Positions 50,033 to 58,667 of a DNA stretch of 64,000 nucleotides are shown piece after piece (the stretch's first letter is position 1; every line of letters starts with the position of its first letter). Position numbers and translations under genes: made by a program. Origin of the DNA: Cytobacillus sp. NCCP-133. Lineage in GTDB: Bacteria > Bacillota > Bacilli > Bacillales > Cytobacillaceae. The DNA is taken from NCBI RefSeq assembly GCF_026011715.1, contig NZ_BRVM01000002.1, forward strand, positions 62,001 through 126,000, written 5' to 3'. The notes beneath the pieces were generated by a model. It was not told the origin of the DNA and did not search any database. It saw only the letters and a list, made by a program, of their open reading frames with translations.

Positions 50033-51325
50033 TTAGTTCTTAATGACTTCAATATACGAAATATGATGTCCTTCGATTTCTTTAATAATGAATTTGTAAC
50101 CCTCTTCCTCGACAACATCCCCCTGCACTACATCATATTTCTGCGTCAGAATCCATCCGCCGATTGTATCAACATCTTCTTCACTTAGATGAGTGTGAAG
50201 GAGGTCGTTTGCTTCCGAAATCAGCAGCTTGGCATCCAGTATAAAGTGGCTGTCCCCCAGCTTCTGAATAAGCGGCAGTTCGTCAGCATCAAATTCGTCC
50301 CTGATTTCTCCAACAATTTCTTCCAGGATGTCCTCAACTGTAACCAAGCCTGCAGTGCCGCCATATTCATCATGCAGGATAGCCATATGAGATCGTTCTT
50401 TCTGCATCTTAAGAAGCAAATCATGAATAGGAATGGTTTCAATCACTCTGATGACAGGCTTTATATATTGCAATAAAGGCTTATCGCCTTCACATTGTTT
50501 TCTTACACAATCCGTTAAAATTTCCTTCACATTGATAAAGCCTAATATATTGTCTTTATCACCGGATGTGACAGGGTATCTGGTATACCGCTCATCTAGT
50601 ATAACGTCCAGAATTTCTGATAAGGTGTATTCCTCCGGCAGACTGACAATCTCGGTTCTAGGAACCATGATTTCTTTTGCTATGCGATTATCGAATTCGA
50701 AGATCCGATCTACGTACTGGAATTCTGAAGGATTGATTTCCCCGCTCTTCAGGCTTTCGGATAAAATGATCCGCAATTCTTCCTCTGAGTGAGCTATTTC
50801 ATGTTCAGATACAGGTTTTAATCCAAAAAGCCCTGAGACAATCCTCGCCGAACCGTTCAGGATCCAAATAAAAGGATACATAATTCGATAAAACAAAATA
50901 AGAGGCTTTGAAAAAGTGAGTGTTACCTCCTCTGCTTTCTGAATGGCAAATGTTTTAGGTGCAAGCTCTCCAATGACCACATGGAGAAAAGTTATAACAG
51001 CAAATGCGATGACAAAAGAAAGAATATGTGTAATGGACGCCTGTAAGTTCAAACTATCAAATACAGGCCTCAAGAGCCTTTCAATAGTAGGCTCGCCCAG
51101 CCAGCCAAGGCCCAATGCTGTAATCGTTATGCCAAGCTGGCAGGCAGATAAATATTCATCTAGATTGCTGATGACACGTTTCGCTGAATGAGCCTTTATG
51201 TTACCCTCGGAAATCAGCTGGTCAATGCGTGAAGTGCGCACCTTTACTATGGCGAATTCTGAAGCAACAAAAAAGGCTGTTAAAGCGATTAAGAATAATA
51301 ATAAAAAAACGTTAAGAATAGTCAT
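50033..51325 (-). CDS. CNNM/CorC-type transporter-associated protein (hemolysin family), paralog 2
   Basis: A 430-aa protein with the same layout as paralog 1: CNNM membrane domain ([31 protein letters not shown]), CBS pair ([31 protein letters not shown]) and the CorC_HlyC tail ([15 protein letters not shown]). The two proteins are mostly identical in the membrane and CBS cores and differ at the C-terminus, so they come from a tandem duplication shared with B. subtilis yhdP/yhdT. Probably involved in Mg2+ or other divalent cation flux. ATG 51325. Confidence 0.9.
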   Translation of the reverse strand: MTILNVFLLLFLIALTAFFVASEFAIVKVRTSRIDQLISEGNIKAHSAKRVISNLDEYLSACQLGITITALGLGWLGEPTIERLLRPVFDSLNLQASITHILSFVIAFAVITFLHVVIGELAPKTFAIQKAEEVTLTFSKPLILFYRIMYPFIWILNGSARIVSGLFGLKPVSEHEIAHSEEELRIILSESLKSGEINPSEFQYVDRIFEFDNRIAKEIMVPRTEIVSLPEEYTLSEILDVILDERYTRYPVTSGDKDNILGFINVKEILTDCVRKQCEGDKPLLQYIKPVIRVIETIPIHDLLLKMQKERSHMAILHDEYGGTAGLVTVEDILEEIVGEIRDEFDADELPLIQKLGDSHFILDAKLLISEANDLLHTHLSEEDVDTIGGWILTQKYDVVQGDVVEEEGYKFIIKEIEGHHISYIEVIKN

Positions 51326-51366
51326 ATAAGTTCCTTACACATAAGTAAGGGGATTGCACCTCCTTC
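51326..51366 (-). promoter_or_regulatory. Hairpin leader of CNNM paralog 2 (distal AGGAGGTG, sequestered proximal SD)
   Basis: On the minus strand AAGGAGGTG is followed by CCTTAC / GTAAGG (perfect 6-bp stem), then AACTTAT and ATG 51325. The start-proximal AAGG is locked in the stem. The remaining intergenic sequence to 51602 shows no gene. Confidence 0.5.
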
Positions 51367-51602
51367 ATAATATGTACTTTTCCCTTATTCAAGAAATTTT
51401 ACAAATAGTTAGGTTAAAAAGCTTGGCTTACCATGAAATTACCCTTATATGGGTGAAAGATAACTGAAGAAGGGGCAAAAAATGCTCGATTATTAGGATT
51501 AGATGAAATTTGCGAACAGTAAAGGAAATCAGGTCAGTATTCATTTGTATGAGACAATTATGTTTAAAGGGATGAACCGACATATTTTTCTGTAGAAAAA
51601 TA

Positions 51603-51627
51603 AACAAGAAGCCTGTGGACAGGCTTC
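51603..51627 (-). terminator. Terminator of the GNAT acetyltransferase gene
   Basis: On the minus strand GAAGCCTGT / ACAGGCTTC, followed by TTGTTTA. Confidence 0.75.
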
Positions 51628-51640
51628 CATATGTTTTCTG

Positions 51641-52177
51641 CTACCAGTGCCTTGCCAGCATTCCATACACGGCCAGATCATGGTATTGATTATAAAGGTA
51701 CTCGCCATCGCGGATCATACCTTCCTGTTTAAAGCCGAGTCTTTCAGGAATCGCTCGGCTTTTCAAATTATCCACCCCGCAGCGGATCTCCACTCTGTTT
51801 AATTTCAAGTCAAAAAAAGCATGATTAACCATGGCTTGTACACTGCGAGTCATGATTCCCTTTCCTTCATAACCTTTTGCAAGATAATATCCAACGCTAG
51901 TCTGTCTGTTATGCCAGTCAATTTGATGAAAGCCAATTGAGCCAGCAAGCAGTCCGCGATAACGGATTCCAGCATTAAAGCCATTATTATCTGCAAATTG
52001 CTTCAGCCACATTGAAATAATGGAATGATATTGGACAGGCGAAGCCATATTATCCACCCAGGGCAGCCATTCTCTTAAATGCTGGCGGTTGCGGTCAACT
52101 AGGTTGAAAAGTTCTTCCGAATGATGAAGCTGAAATAATTGCCATTCGATTTCCTGGTCAACTTTTAAGCAAAACAC
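51641..52177 (-). CDS. RimJ/RimL-type GNAT acetyltransferase (YdaF-like)
   Basis: A 178-aa GNAT protein acting on amino groups of ribosomal proteins or small molecules. Landmarks: HLREWLPWVDN near residue 33, GSIGFHQIDWHNRQTSVGYYL near 79, the acetyl-CoA loop KGYEGKGIMTRSVQAM near 100, and NRVEIRCGVDNLKSRAIPERLGF near 127, typical of the RimL class and of B. subtilis YdaF. AAGGAGTG precedes the ATG. Single gene; substrate unknown. Confidence 0.88.
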   Translation of the reverse strand: MFCLKVDQEIEWQLFQLHHSEELFNLVDRNRQHLREWLPWVDNMASPVQYHSIISMWLKQFADNNGFNAGIRYRGLLAGSIGFHQIDWHNRQTSVGYYLAKGYEGKGIMTRSVQAMVNHAFFDLKLNRVEIRCGVDNLKSRAIPERLGFKQEGMIRDGEYLYNQYHDLAVYGMLARHW

Positions 52178-52354
52178 AGCAACACTCCTTCAACTATTAA
52201 ATAGTTTTATAATAATAGGAAACTATCAAAAAATACATATTATTATGGAAAATATATCAAAAAAGCGAATAAGTTTCGTTCATTAGCAAATAAGTTGTAA
52301 AATGGAAGTATTAACCAAAAAAGGATCCATATAAAACATTATGAGTGAAACACA

Positions 52355-52392
52355 CAATAAAGGCTGAATCTTATAAACTAATAGTCAGCCTT
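52355..52392 (-). terminator. Terminator of the soluble histidine kinase gene
   Basis: On the minus strand AAGGCTGA / TCAGCCTT with a 17-nt loop, then TTATTG. Confidence 0.65.
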
Positions 52393-52399
52393 AGTTAAT

Positions 52400-53530
52400 T
52401 TATAGAATCTGTTCAGAGGTAGGAAGGATAATGCTAAAAACTGTCCGTTCAGTATCAGAGTCACACGTAAGTTTTCCCTGGTGTTTTTCAATAATTTCCC
52501 TGCAAACAAATAAACCTAGTCCCGTTCCAAGTGTTTTGGTCGTGACAAAAGGCTCGAAAATGGAAGAGACCAAATGATCAGGAATCCGAGGCCCATTGTT
52601 GGCGATATCTAGCTTGATTTGTCCGTTTTCTGTTAACCTGCTTTTTATATCGATGACTGGATCGCTACGGTATTGGGTTAAGACATCGATGGCATTAAAG
52701 ATTATATTAATCAACACTTGCCGAATTTCATCTGAATAGCCGTTCAAGTAAATGCTGTCCTGCATATCCTGCAATATTTTTACTTTTCCGTCCAAAATAC
52801 TCGGATATAGGAAAATCAGCACTTCTTCTATCAATTCATTTAAGGAGAAAGTGATTTTCTCTTTTCCAATCAATTCTTTCTTAGAAAGCAGCAAGAATTG
52901 AGATATGCGAAAGTTCAGCTGTTCCAGCTCATTGGATATAATGTCTAAATACTTCATGGAAGGGTGCTCTGATTTTAACAGCTGTATAAAACCCTGTACG
53001 GAAGTGAGCGGGTTTCTGAACTCATGAATGAAACTGGATGTCATTTGCCCAAGTAAAGTTAACCTGTCTTTATGGGTTGAATCAATAAATTGGGTTTTTT
53101 CTTTAATAATTTGGTCTTTAGCATCTGTATATCTTGAAACGGCATAATATAAAAATTTATCGAAGCAGTAATTGATCTTTTCATGGTATTCCTGCAGCTT
53201 CTGGAAGGTAATCTCAGAGTGATTCAAATATTTTTGAACAATTGACCGGCCCATATTCACATTATAAACAAAGTCTCCAATGTTTATGTCCGCTTCCACT
53301 CGCTGTTCTGCAATAGAGTAGGCAAGCTGCTGAATGAACTTTTCGAGATCATTCTCTTCTCTTGATAGAAATTGAATTATAAGATGGAACATCATTTCAC
53401 CGTTGTCGCGAATCTTATCTTTATAAGGATCCTCATCGGTAATGAGGATTTTTTCTTTCCATTCACTCAAAAGGGCTTCTTTCTCGCTTCGCAAAAGTTC
53501 CAATACGACCTCATTTGTTTCGATTGCCAT
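52400..53530 (-). CDS. Soluble sporulation-type sensor histidine kinase
   Basis: A 376-aa kinase without membrane helices. The N-terminal ~150 residues form a helical sensor-like domain (LLRSEKEALLSEWKEKIL..., RVEADINIGDFVYNVN), similar to the globin-like/RsbR-N helical sensors. The HisKA domain has the phospho-acceptor in SSFIHEFRNPLTSVQGFIQLL near 172. The HATPase domain shows NIIFNAIDVL, NNGPRIP and TTKTLGTGLGLFVC. The HEFRNPLT box is that of Spo0F-phosphorylating Kin-type kinases, but no response regulator is adjacent; phosphorelay input is inferred. ATG 53530 follows GGAGG; the frame extends to 53605. Confidence 0.87.
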   Translation of the reverse strand: MAIETNEVVLELLRSEKEALLSEWKEKILITDEDPYKDKIRDNGEMMFHLIIQFLSREENDLEKFIQQLAYSIAEQRVEADINIGDFVYNVNMGRSIVQKYLNHSEITFQKLQEYHEKINYCFDKFLYYAVSRYTDAKDQIIKEKTQFIDSTHKDRLTLLGQMTSSFIHEFRNPLTSVQGFIQLLKSEHPSMKYLDIISNELEQLNFRISQFLLLSKKELIGKEKITFSLNELIEEVLIFLYPSILDGKVKILQDMQDSIYLNGYSDEIRQVLINIIFNAIDVLTQYRSDPVIDIKSRLTENGQIKLDIANNGPRIPDHLVSSIFEPFVTTKTLGTGLGLFVCREIIEKHQGKLTCDSDTERTVFSIILPTSEQIL

Positions 53531-53879
53531 TTTAACCTCCACTCTTTCACATAAAAACAGTCTATTCCATAAATTTCGATAGAATCTATCAAAATCCTTT
53601 GTCAATTTAATGGAAAATTACAGCAGACTCCCAAAATAAGAAACTAATCTGATTGCAACAGTGATAAAAAAACTGCAATCCGATAAAAAAAATTGATATA
53701 TAAAGAATTCCCTTAAACACAGATTAGGTAAAGAACATCCTTGGGACATTCATTACTGTGATAAAAGAATTAAACTTTAAAAAGGCTCAATTTACTGTTA
53801 GGAAAATAAACTGCTGTTTGGTCAGCTAGGTTATTTTATTTGTAATTTTGACACTATTTCTTTTATAATAAAATAAACA
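53531..53879. other. Intergenic stretch between the kinase and XRE genes
   Basis: A/T-rich divergent region without an ORF. TTGACA occurs at about 53849 with no well-spaced -10, and TATAAT at about 53867. The palindromic operator of the XRE gene begins at 53880. Confidence 0.4.
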
Positions 53880-53893
53880 GTGTAAATTTACAC
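53880..53893 (+). promoter_or_regulatory. 14-bp perfect palindrome upstream of the XRE regulator
   Basis: GTGTAAATTTACAC lies 26 bp before the TTG start and just after A/T-rich promoter-like sequence. This is the expected place for an autoregulatory operator of a Cro/CI-type repressor. Confidence 0.6.
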
Positions 53894-53919
53894 CATAACA
53901 AAAAAGGAATGAAGCTGCA

Positions 53920-54390
53920 TTGACAAGAGATGAAATTATTCTAAAGGTATCTGATAAAATTCGACTTATCCGCACTGAAGCGGGATATACACAGGATAAA
54001 ATGGCAGAAATTATTGGCGTTTCCAAGAAAACTCTTGTACAAATTGAAAAAGGAAGAGCGGTGGCCGGCTGGTCAACCGTAGTGGCTGTTTGTGCATTGT
54101 TTAGGGAAACAGAAACAGTAAGATTTCTATTCGGAAATGAGCCGCTTGAGGTCTTGGAAACGGTAGCCAGAGAAGGTATTGATTATAGAAAGGAAAAGAC
54201 GCTTGGCGGGAAAATCTGGTGGCGTGAAGTAAAAAAAAGCAATGGCCTCATATTGCAGCAGAACATAATTAGCCAGCATTACCGAATTATTGATCAGGAT
54301 CATTTTAGGATTTATAGCAGTTTTGATGAGATTTCTTCGAAAGAACGGTTTGAGGAACTGGCAGCGGAAAACGATGGTTTTCTGAGTTAA
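53920..54390 (+). CDS. XRE-family transcriptional regulator
   Basis: A 156-aa protein. The N-terminal helix-turn-helix (DKIRLIRTEAGYTQDKMAEIIGVSKKTLVQIEKGR, residues 12-46) is followed by a conserved C-terminal half (GGKIWWREVKKSNGLILQQNIISQHYRI, then FRIYSSFDEISSKERFEEL) found in a Bacillus/Clostridium XRE subgroup of unknown role. No phage genes are nearby. TTG start at 53920, 11 nt after AAAGGA. Probably autoregulated through the palindrome at 53880. Confidence 0.85.
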   Translation: MTRDEIILKVSDKIRLIRTEAGYTQDKMAEIIGVSKKTLVQIEKGRAVAGWSTVVAVCALFRETETVRFLFGNEPLEVLETVAREGIDYRKEKTLGGKIWWREVKKSNGLILQQNIISQHYRIIDQDHFRIYSSFDEISSKERFEELAAENDGFLS

Positions 54391-54485
54391 GAGGTAAAAG
54401 CAGTTGTACACCACTTTTTTTATAAGTCCCATGTGCCTCCAATGAAAAGCATCTTTCAAGGATAGAAGAAAAAAGGACTTTAAAA

Positions 54486-54513
54486 GAAAAAGCAGCCCAG
54501 TTTCGAGCTGCTT
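54486..54513 (-). terminator. Terminator of the universal stress protein gene
   Basis: On the minus strand AAGCAGC / GCTGCTT with a 10-nt loop, then TTTCTTTT. Confidence 0.8.
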
Positions 54514-54527
54514 TCAGATGGATTATG

Positions 54528-55070
54528 TTACTTCAGTTCTGCCTTGTCTTTGGCGACCAAAACAGGACATGGTGCATTTTGAGCAACTTTTGCACTTGTA
54601 CTGCCGAGAAACATCCTTTTAATTCCGCCTTTGCCCGAGTTTCCGACAATAATCAAATCCGCCCCCTCAGCTGCAGCATATTCACATATACTATCAGCAG
54701 GGTTTCCCTCTAGAACATCAAACTTGGCATTAATGTTATAAGTCTTTAGAACTTCCCTTGCATTGTAAAAGGCCTGTTCCACACTATGTGTCACTTTTGC
54801 GTGTGTAGTGGTATTGGCTTCTTCATGATAGACCGGAAGTGGGGGGATTTGAATTCCTTCAAGCAGATAGCCATTTGTTCTGACTGGTTCCACCACTTTT
54901 TCATTGCTATTGCTAACAGGAATATTCTCAATTTTTTCTTCAAAGACCTGGGCTATCAGCAATTGGGAGTCAGGGTTTTCCTTGGCTAACCCAATACCCA
55001 GATTTAAAGCATACTTGCTTCCTTCTGTATCATCATAACCAACTACAATGCGGTTAAACTGCATGCCCAT
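54528..55070 (-). CDS. Universal stress protein (UspA family)
   Basis: A 180-aa protein. The N-terminal Rossmann-like strand is RIVVGYDDTEGSKYALNLGIGLA, and the C-terminal ATP-binding loop VGNSGKGGIKRMFLGSTSAKVAQNAPCPVLVA matches G-x2-G-x9-G(S/T). It should bind ATP. A ~35-residue insert with many Asn/Thr/His separates strand 2 and the middle helix. ATG 55070 follows AAGGGTG; ATG 55064 is also in frame. Confidence 0.9.
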   Translation of the reverse strand: MGMQFNRIVVGYDDTEGSKYALNLGIGLAKENPDSQLLIAQVFEEKIENIPVSNSNEKVVEPVRTNGYLLEGIQIPPLPVYHEEANTTTHAKVTHSVEQAFYNAREVLKTYNINAKFDVLEGNPADSICEYAAAEGADLIIVGNSGKGGIKRMFLGSTSAKVAQNAPCPVLVAKDKAELK

Positions 55071-55612
55071 AATTATCACCCTTTCAGTGAGGAATAGAAT
55101 TTAAATTTCCCATATACGTATATATACCCGCCTCAGCAGAAGTCAATCTAGTTATCTTCTTGTAGGAATAAGATTACTTAGATGCCCCCATAAACACCAA
55201 CAAAGCTGCGTACACTTTAGTAATACTTTCACATTAAAAAATGTCTGCAGCAACGTGATCTCCTGCAGGGAGAACAAATCGTCTAAATAGATTGATGTAA
55301 GCAAAAACTGAAAGGTCCGCAAGATCGTCAGCTGCAGTTGGGATCCTGCACGGAATTGAAAAAGAAAGCATTCGGATTCTTCGATTGCTTTTTTTTGATG
55401 TGAATTAAGTCGATAAATTAAGTGTTTAATGGCATGGATATTGGGTAAATGTATATGTCATATGAATTTTGTTTTCTAGTTGGCAGCAAAATCCTATATG
55501 AACACTAGATTTTTGCAGTTATGCTGATAACGGTATAGACTAGTAGCTGGCTAAAGGAGTCATTTCATGCGGCAAAAATAAAGAAGTTTTATAGCAAGAC
55601 ACTGGAGGACAT
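55071..55612. other. Intergenic stretch between the Usp and PBP genes
   Basis: No gene is visible. A terminator-like hairpin AAGCA-TTCG...CGAT-TGCTT followed by T8 lies at 55364-55396 on the + strand without an identified upstream gene. On the minus strand TTGACT at 55146 could be the -35 of the usp promoter. Confidence 0.45.
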
Positions 55613-57685
55613 ATGAGAAATAAAAAGACTTCATTTATTAACAGATTTCAAATAACTTGGAAAAAACTGCATTTAACCCAGGTAGCTATCCTGCTTGGAT
55701 CCACTTTGGTTCTGGCATTTTTAAGCTTCGTTTATTTTTCATATAAAGATGCCGATATTAGTGCCCTTGAAGCCGGCTTGGCACAATCGACGATTATCTA
55801 TGATGCAAATGGAGAAATTGCCAGTAAAATCTCGGCAAATAAAAATGAAGGAATATCGATCGACGAAATACCTGATCATATGAAAAATGCCATTATTGCG
55901 ATAGAAGATCACCGTTTTTATGAACATGGCGGGATTGATTTGAAAGGGATCGGGAGAGCTTTTTTTACAAACATGAAGGCAGGGGAGATCGTTGAGGGGG
56001 GAAGCACGCTTACCCAGCAGCTGACAAAAAACGCCCTTTTGTCTGACGAAAGAACTTATAAGCGGAAATTGGAAGAATTTTTCCTGGCACTTGAGATTGA
56101 AAAGGAATATAACAAAGATGAGATCCTGCAAATGTATTTAAATCAGGTCTATTTTGGAGAAGGTGCCTGGGGAATTAAGCGTGCAGCAATGAAGTACTAT
56201 GGAAAAGAAGTTCAGAATCTTACAATCAGTGAAGCAGCTTTACTGGGTGGGTTGGTTAAAGCACCTTCGGCGATCAATCCTTATCAAAATGAACAAAAGG
56301 CGATCGAACGAAGGGATTTAGTGCTTGATCGAATGAGGGAACTCAGCTTCATCACTGAACAGGAATGGGAACAAGCAAAAAATGAACAGCTTGTATTTGA
56401 TGATAGCGGGGGAGATCCTTTTAAGGGGAAATATCCATACTATGTAGATGTTGTACTTGAGGAAGCCATAAAAGAATATAATCTGTCACTTAACGACCTT
56501 CTTAGTGACGGATACCAAATTTATACTGAGCTGGACCAGGAGATGCAAAGCAGTGTAGAAGAAGCTTATCGAAACGATGCACTTTTTCCAACAGGAACAG
56601 GCGACCAATTGGTTCAAAGTGGTGCTATCCTGTTAGATCCCCATAACGGAGGCATAAGGGCCCTTGCAGGAGGCCGGGGGGAACACACACTTCTAGGCCA
56701 TAACCGTGCTGTCCACAAGGTAGGACAGCCGGGATCAACCATGAAGCCAATCGTTCCTTATACAGCTGCACTTGAAATGGGCTGGAACATCACAGATATA
56801 TTAAAAGATGAAAAAATGACATTTGGAAAAGACTATGAGCCGAATAATTTTAATGGCCAATTCCGTGGAGATGTCCCCATGTATGAAGCGTTCAAGGACT
56901 CTTTAAATGTTCCAGCGGTATGGCTTCTTGATGAAGTAGGCATAGAAAAAGGTGTGGATGCTGCCAAAAGATTTGGAATCCCGGATGATGCTATAAACCG
57001 GAACCTTGCACTCGCACTTGGGGGGACAAGTGAGTGGGTCTCCCCATTAACGATGGCACAGGCATATGCTGTCTTTGCAAATGGAGGCGAAAGGCCTGAA
57101 GCTCACTCCATCACCAAAATAGTTGATAAAAGTGGCGAGACGGTTGCTGAGTGGAAAGGCAAGAATACGCGCGTCATATCAAAGGACATAGCAGATAAAA
57201 TGACAACCATGCTGCTTGGTGTCGTTCAGCATGGAACAGGCAAGGCTGCTCAGATTCCTGGAAGAGAAGTAGCCGGAAAAACAGGCAGTACACAGCTGAC
57301 AATTGAAGGAATAGATGGCGTAAAGGACCAATGGTTTGTAGGATATACGCCACAGCTGGTAGGTGCTGTTTGGGTCGGCCATGATAAAACAGATGCCCAA
57401 AATTACCTTACTACCTCCAGCAGCGAGGGTACAGCTCCCATATTTAAAGAAATCATGTCTGAGGCCATAAGAAACCAGGAACCAAAATCTTTTCATGTTC
57501 CCCAAATTGCGGCACTTATGGAGCAAAGACAGAAAGAGCAGCAAAGAAAAGCCTGGGAGGAGAGCATTAGAAAAGAAACAGAAAAGATAAGGGAAAAGAT
57601 CGGAAAAGAAAAAGAAAAATGGAAAAAGAAATGGAATAAAGGGAAAGAAAAAGATAAGGGTAAGAATAAAGAGAAGAAGGATTAA
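55613..57685 (+). CDS. Class A penicillin-binding protein, PBP2d/PbpG-like
   Basis: A bifunctional peptidoglycan synthase of 690 aa, the size of B. subtilis PbpG (691 aa). One membrane anchor (residues 24-43) is followed by a glycosyltransferase domain with EDHRFYEHGG near 97 and EGGSTLTQQLTKN near 127. The transpeptidase domain has the catalytic Ser in GQPGSTMKP near 373, SLN near 430 and KTGST near 555. The last ~60 residues form a Lys/Glu-rich tail (KEKEKWKKKWNKGKEK...), probably extracellular and wall-associated. GGAGG precedes the ATG. Vegetative or sporulation use cannot be told. Confidence 0.92.
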   Translation: MRNKKTSFINRFQITWKKLHLTQVAILLGSTLVLAFLSFVYFSYKDADISALEAGLAQSTIIYDANGEIASKISANKNEGISIDEIPDHMKNAIIAIEDHRFYEHGGIDLKGIGRAFFTNMKAGEIVEGGSTLTQQLTKNALLSDERTYKRKLEEFFLALEIEKEYNKDEILQMYLNQVYFGEGAWGIKRAAMKYYGKEVQNLTISEAALLGGLVKAPSAINPYQNEQKAIERRDLVLDRMRELSFITEQEWEQAKNEQLVFDDSGGDPFKGKYPYYVDVVLEEAIKEYNLSLNDLLSDGYQIYTELDQEMQSSVEEAYRNDALFPTGTGDQLVQSGAILLDPHNGGIRALAGGRGEHTLLGHNRAVHKVGQPGSTMKPIVPYTAALEMGWNITDILKDEKMTFGKDYEPNNFNGQFRGDVPMYEAFKDSLNVPAVWLLDEVGIEKGVDAAKRFGIPDDAINRNLALALGGTSEWVSPLTMAQAYAVFANGGERPEAHSITKIVDKSGETVAEWKGKNTRVISKDIADKMTTMLLGVVQHGTGKAAQIPGREVAGKTGSTQLTIEGIDGVKDQWFVGYTPQLVGAVWVGHDKTDAQNYLTTSSSEGTAPIFKEIMSEAIRNQEPKSFHVPQIAALMEQRQKEQQRKAWEESIRKETEKIREKIGKEKEKWKKKWNKGKEKDKGKNKEKKD

Positions 57686-57699
57686 TGGTATTAAATGTT

Positions 57700-57742
57700 T
57701 AGAGGGTGTCCCAAAAGCATAATGTGGGCACCCCTCTTTTTA
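57700..57742 (+). terminator. Terminator of the PBP gene
   Basis: AGAGGGTGTCCC / GGGCACCCCTCT stem (one bulge) with a 13-nt loop, then TTTT. Confidence 0.8.
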
Positions 57743-57756
57743 AACTCTATATAAAG

Positions 57757-57828
57757 TTAGAATAACCAGCTAATTAGAGCACCGATTACCACGATAGCTC
57801 CCACTACCATAAAAATAGTTCGTATCAT
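57757..57828 (-). CDS. 23-aa single-helix membrane peptide
   Basis: A very short ORF starting at ATG 57828, 7 nt after GGGGTG, and ending at TAA 57757. After MIRT the product is one hydrophobic helix (IFMVVGAIVVIGALISW) with a terminal Leu-Phe. The sequence looks like the single-pass micro-proteins of Bacillaceae; I do not know a function. It lies upstream of nothing on its strand, between the PBP terminator and the HPr-like gene. Confidence 0.6.
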   Translation of the reverse strand: MIRTIFMVVGAIVVIGALISWLF

Positions 57829-57872
57829 AAATATTCACCCCGTCCCCATTTCAATCTTATCTGTATTTTGGA

Positions 57873-58196
57873 TTAAATTTGAATGGTTTCTGAAGAATTA
57901 ATAAAATGCTTCTCTGTCATGCGCAATACAGAAACATGGCTTGTGCACATTTCTTTGATTTTTTGAAGATGATTCTGAACCTCGCTTCCTTCAACAATGA
58001 TTTTCAATGTTGTTTGAGGTTTGACTGTCAGCAAGAAAGAAACCAGTTTAGACAAGTTAGAGGCATCAACAGCTTTATGTTTGCTGTAAAGATATGTAGT
58101 GCCTTTGAATTGTTTTGATGTCTGATAGATTTCCAGCATTTTTTTCATGGTGAATTTATTCTGTACAAGAACGTTGGTAGAAATAATTTCTTTCAT
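57873..58196 (-). CDS. Degenerate HPr-like protein without the phosphorylatable histidine
   Basis: A 107-aa protein whose middle (GTTYLYSKHKAVDASNLSKLVSFLLTVKPQTTLKIIVEGSE) follows the HPr fold pattern, including the region around Ser-46 (ASNLSKL). The N-terminal GxHARPA active site is replaced by VQNKFTMKKM, so phosphotransfer by Enzyme I is not possible. Similar HPr-like proteins occur in Bacillus without known role; a regulatory, Crh-like function is conceivable. AAAGGAG precedes ATG 58196. It has a sigma-B-like promoter and a palindrome upstream. Confidence 0.7.
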   Translation of the reverse strand: MKEIISTNVLVQNKFTMKKMLEIYQTSKQFKGTTYLYSKHKAVDASNLSKLVSFLLTVKPQTTLKIIVEGSEVQNHLQKIKEMCTSHVSVLRMTEKHFINSSETIQI

Positions 58197-58225
58197 TTTA
58201 AAATCTCCTTTGCAGTAGTTTTTAT

Positions 58226-58290
58226 ATTAATCGATTAATAGGTGAAGTCGTTTGTACTAGGAATTTACCCAGGGTGCTAAAAAGGTAAAC
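58226..58290 (-). promoter_or_regulatory. Sigma-B-like promoter and palindrome of the HPr-like gene
   Basis: On the minus strand GTTTAC (58290-58285), a 14-bp spacer and GGGTAA (58270-58265) fit a sigma-B promoter. A perfect 14-bp palindrome ATTAATCGATTAAT (58226-58239) lies between it and the gene. Confidence 0.55.
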
Positions 58291-58533
58291 CCCCCCTATG
58301 AAAGTGTGAATATTTACCTAAAGATTTGAGAATAAGAGGCAAACGCAAGTTTTGAGGGAGGATACTGTATCTCAGTCAGCAGCAGGAGATAAAATTCTGG
58401 AAGTTTTTTATTGCAGCTTTTAGCCGATGTGAATTACAGCACTGTACAACCAAAGTTAACGAAAGCTCCGAAAAAAAAACCAGAAACACATTATTTGGAA
58501 CAAACTGGTACAGTATAATGGTATTAGCAGGTT

Positions 58534-58557
58534 AAAGTCCCTCAAATAGGGATTTTT
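58534..58557 (+). terminator. Orphan terminator-like hairpin upstream of sigY
   Basis: GTCCCT / AGGGAT stem with CAAAT loop and T5. No + strand gene precedes it after the PBP terminator; the 58291-58533 region has no ORF. Confidence 0.5.
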
Positions 58558-58586
58558 CGTGTGTAAGAAAAGATTTTATTAAATAA

Positions 58587-58611
58587 TGAACGAATTCATC
58601 TCTTGAGCGTC
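58587..58611 (+). promoter_or_regulatory. Autoregulatory sigma-Y (ECF) promoter
   Basis: TGAACG (58587-58592), a 15-bp spacer and CGTC (58608-58611) match the B. subtilis sigma-Y promoter. Transcription would begin just before 58620, which rules out the ATG at 58614 as the sigY start. Confidence 0.75.
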
Positions 58612-58667
58612 TTATGAGTGAAAAAACAGTTAACAATGGAAGGATAAGGAAGAGAGGAAAGAAGCTA

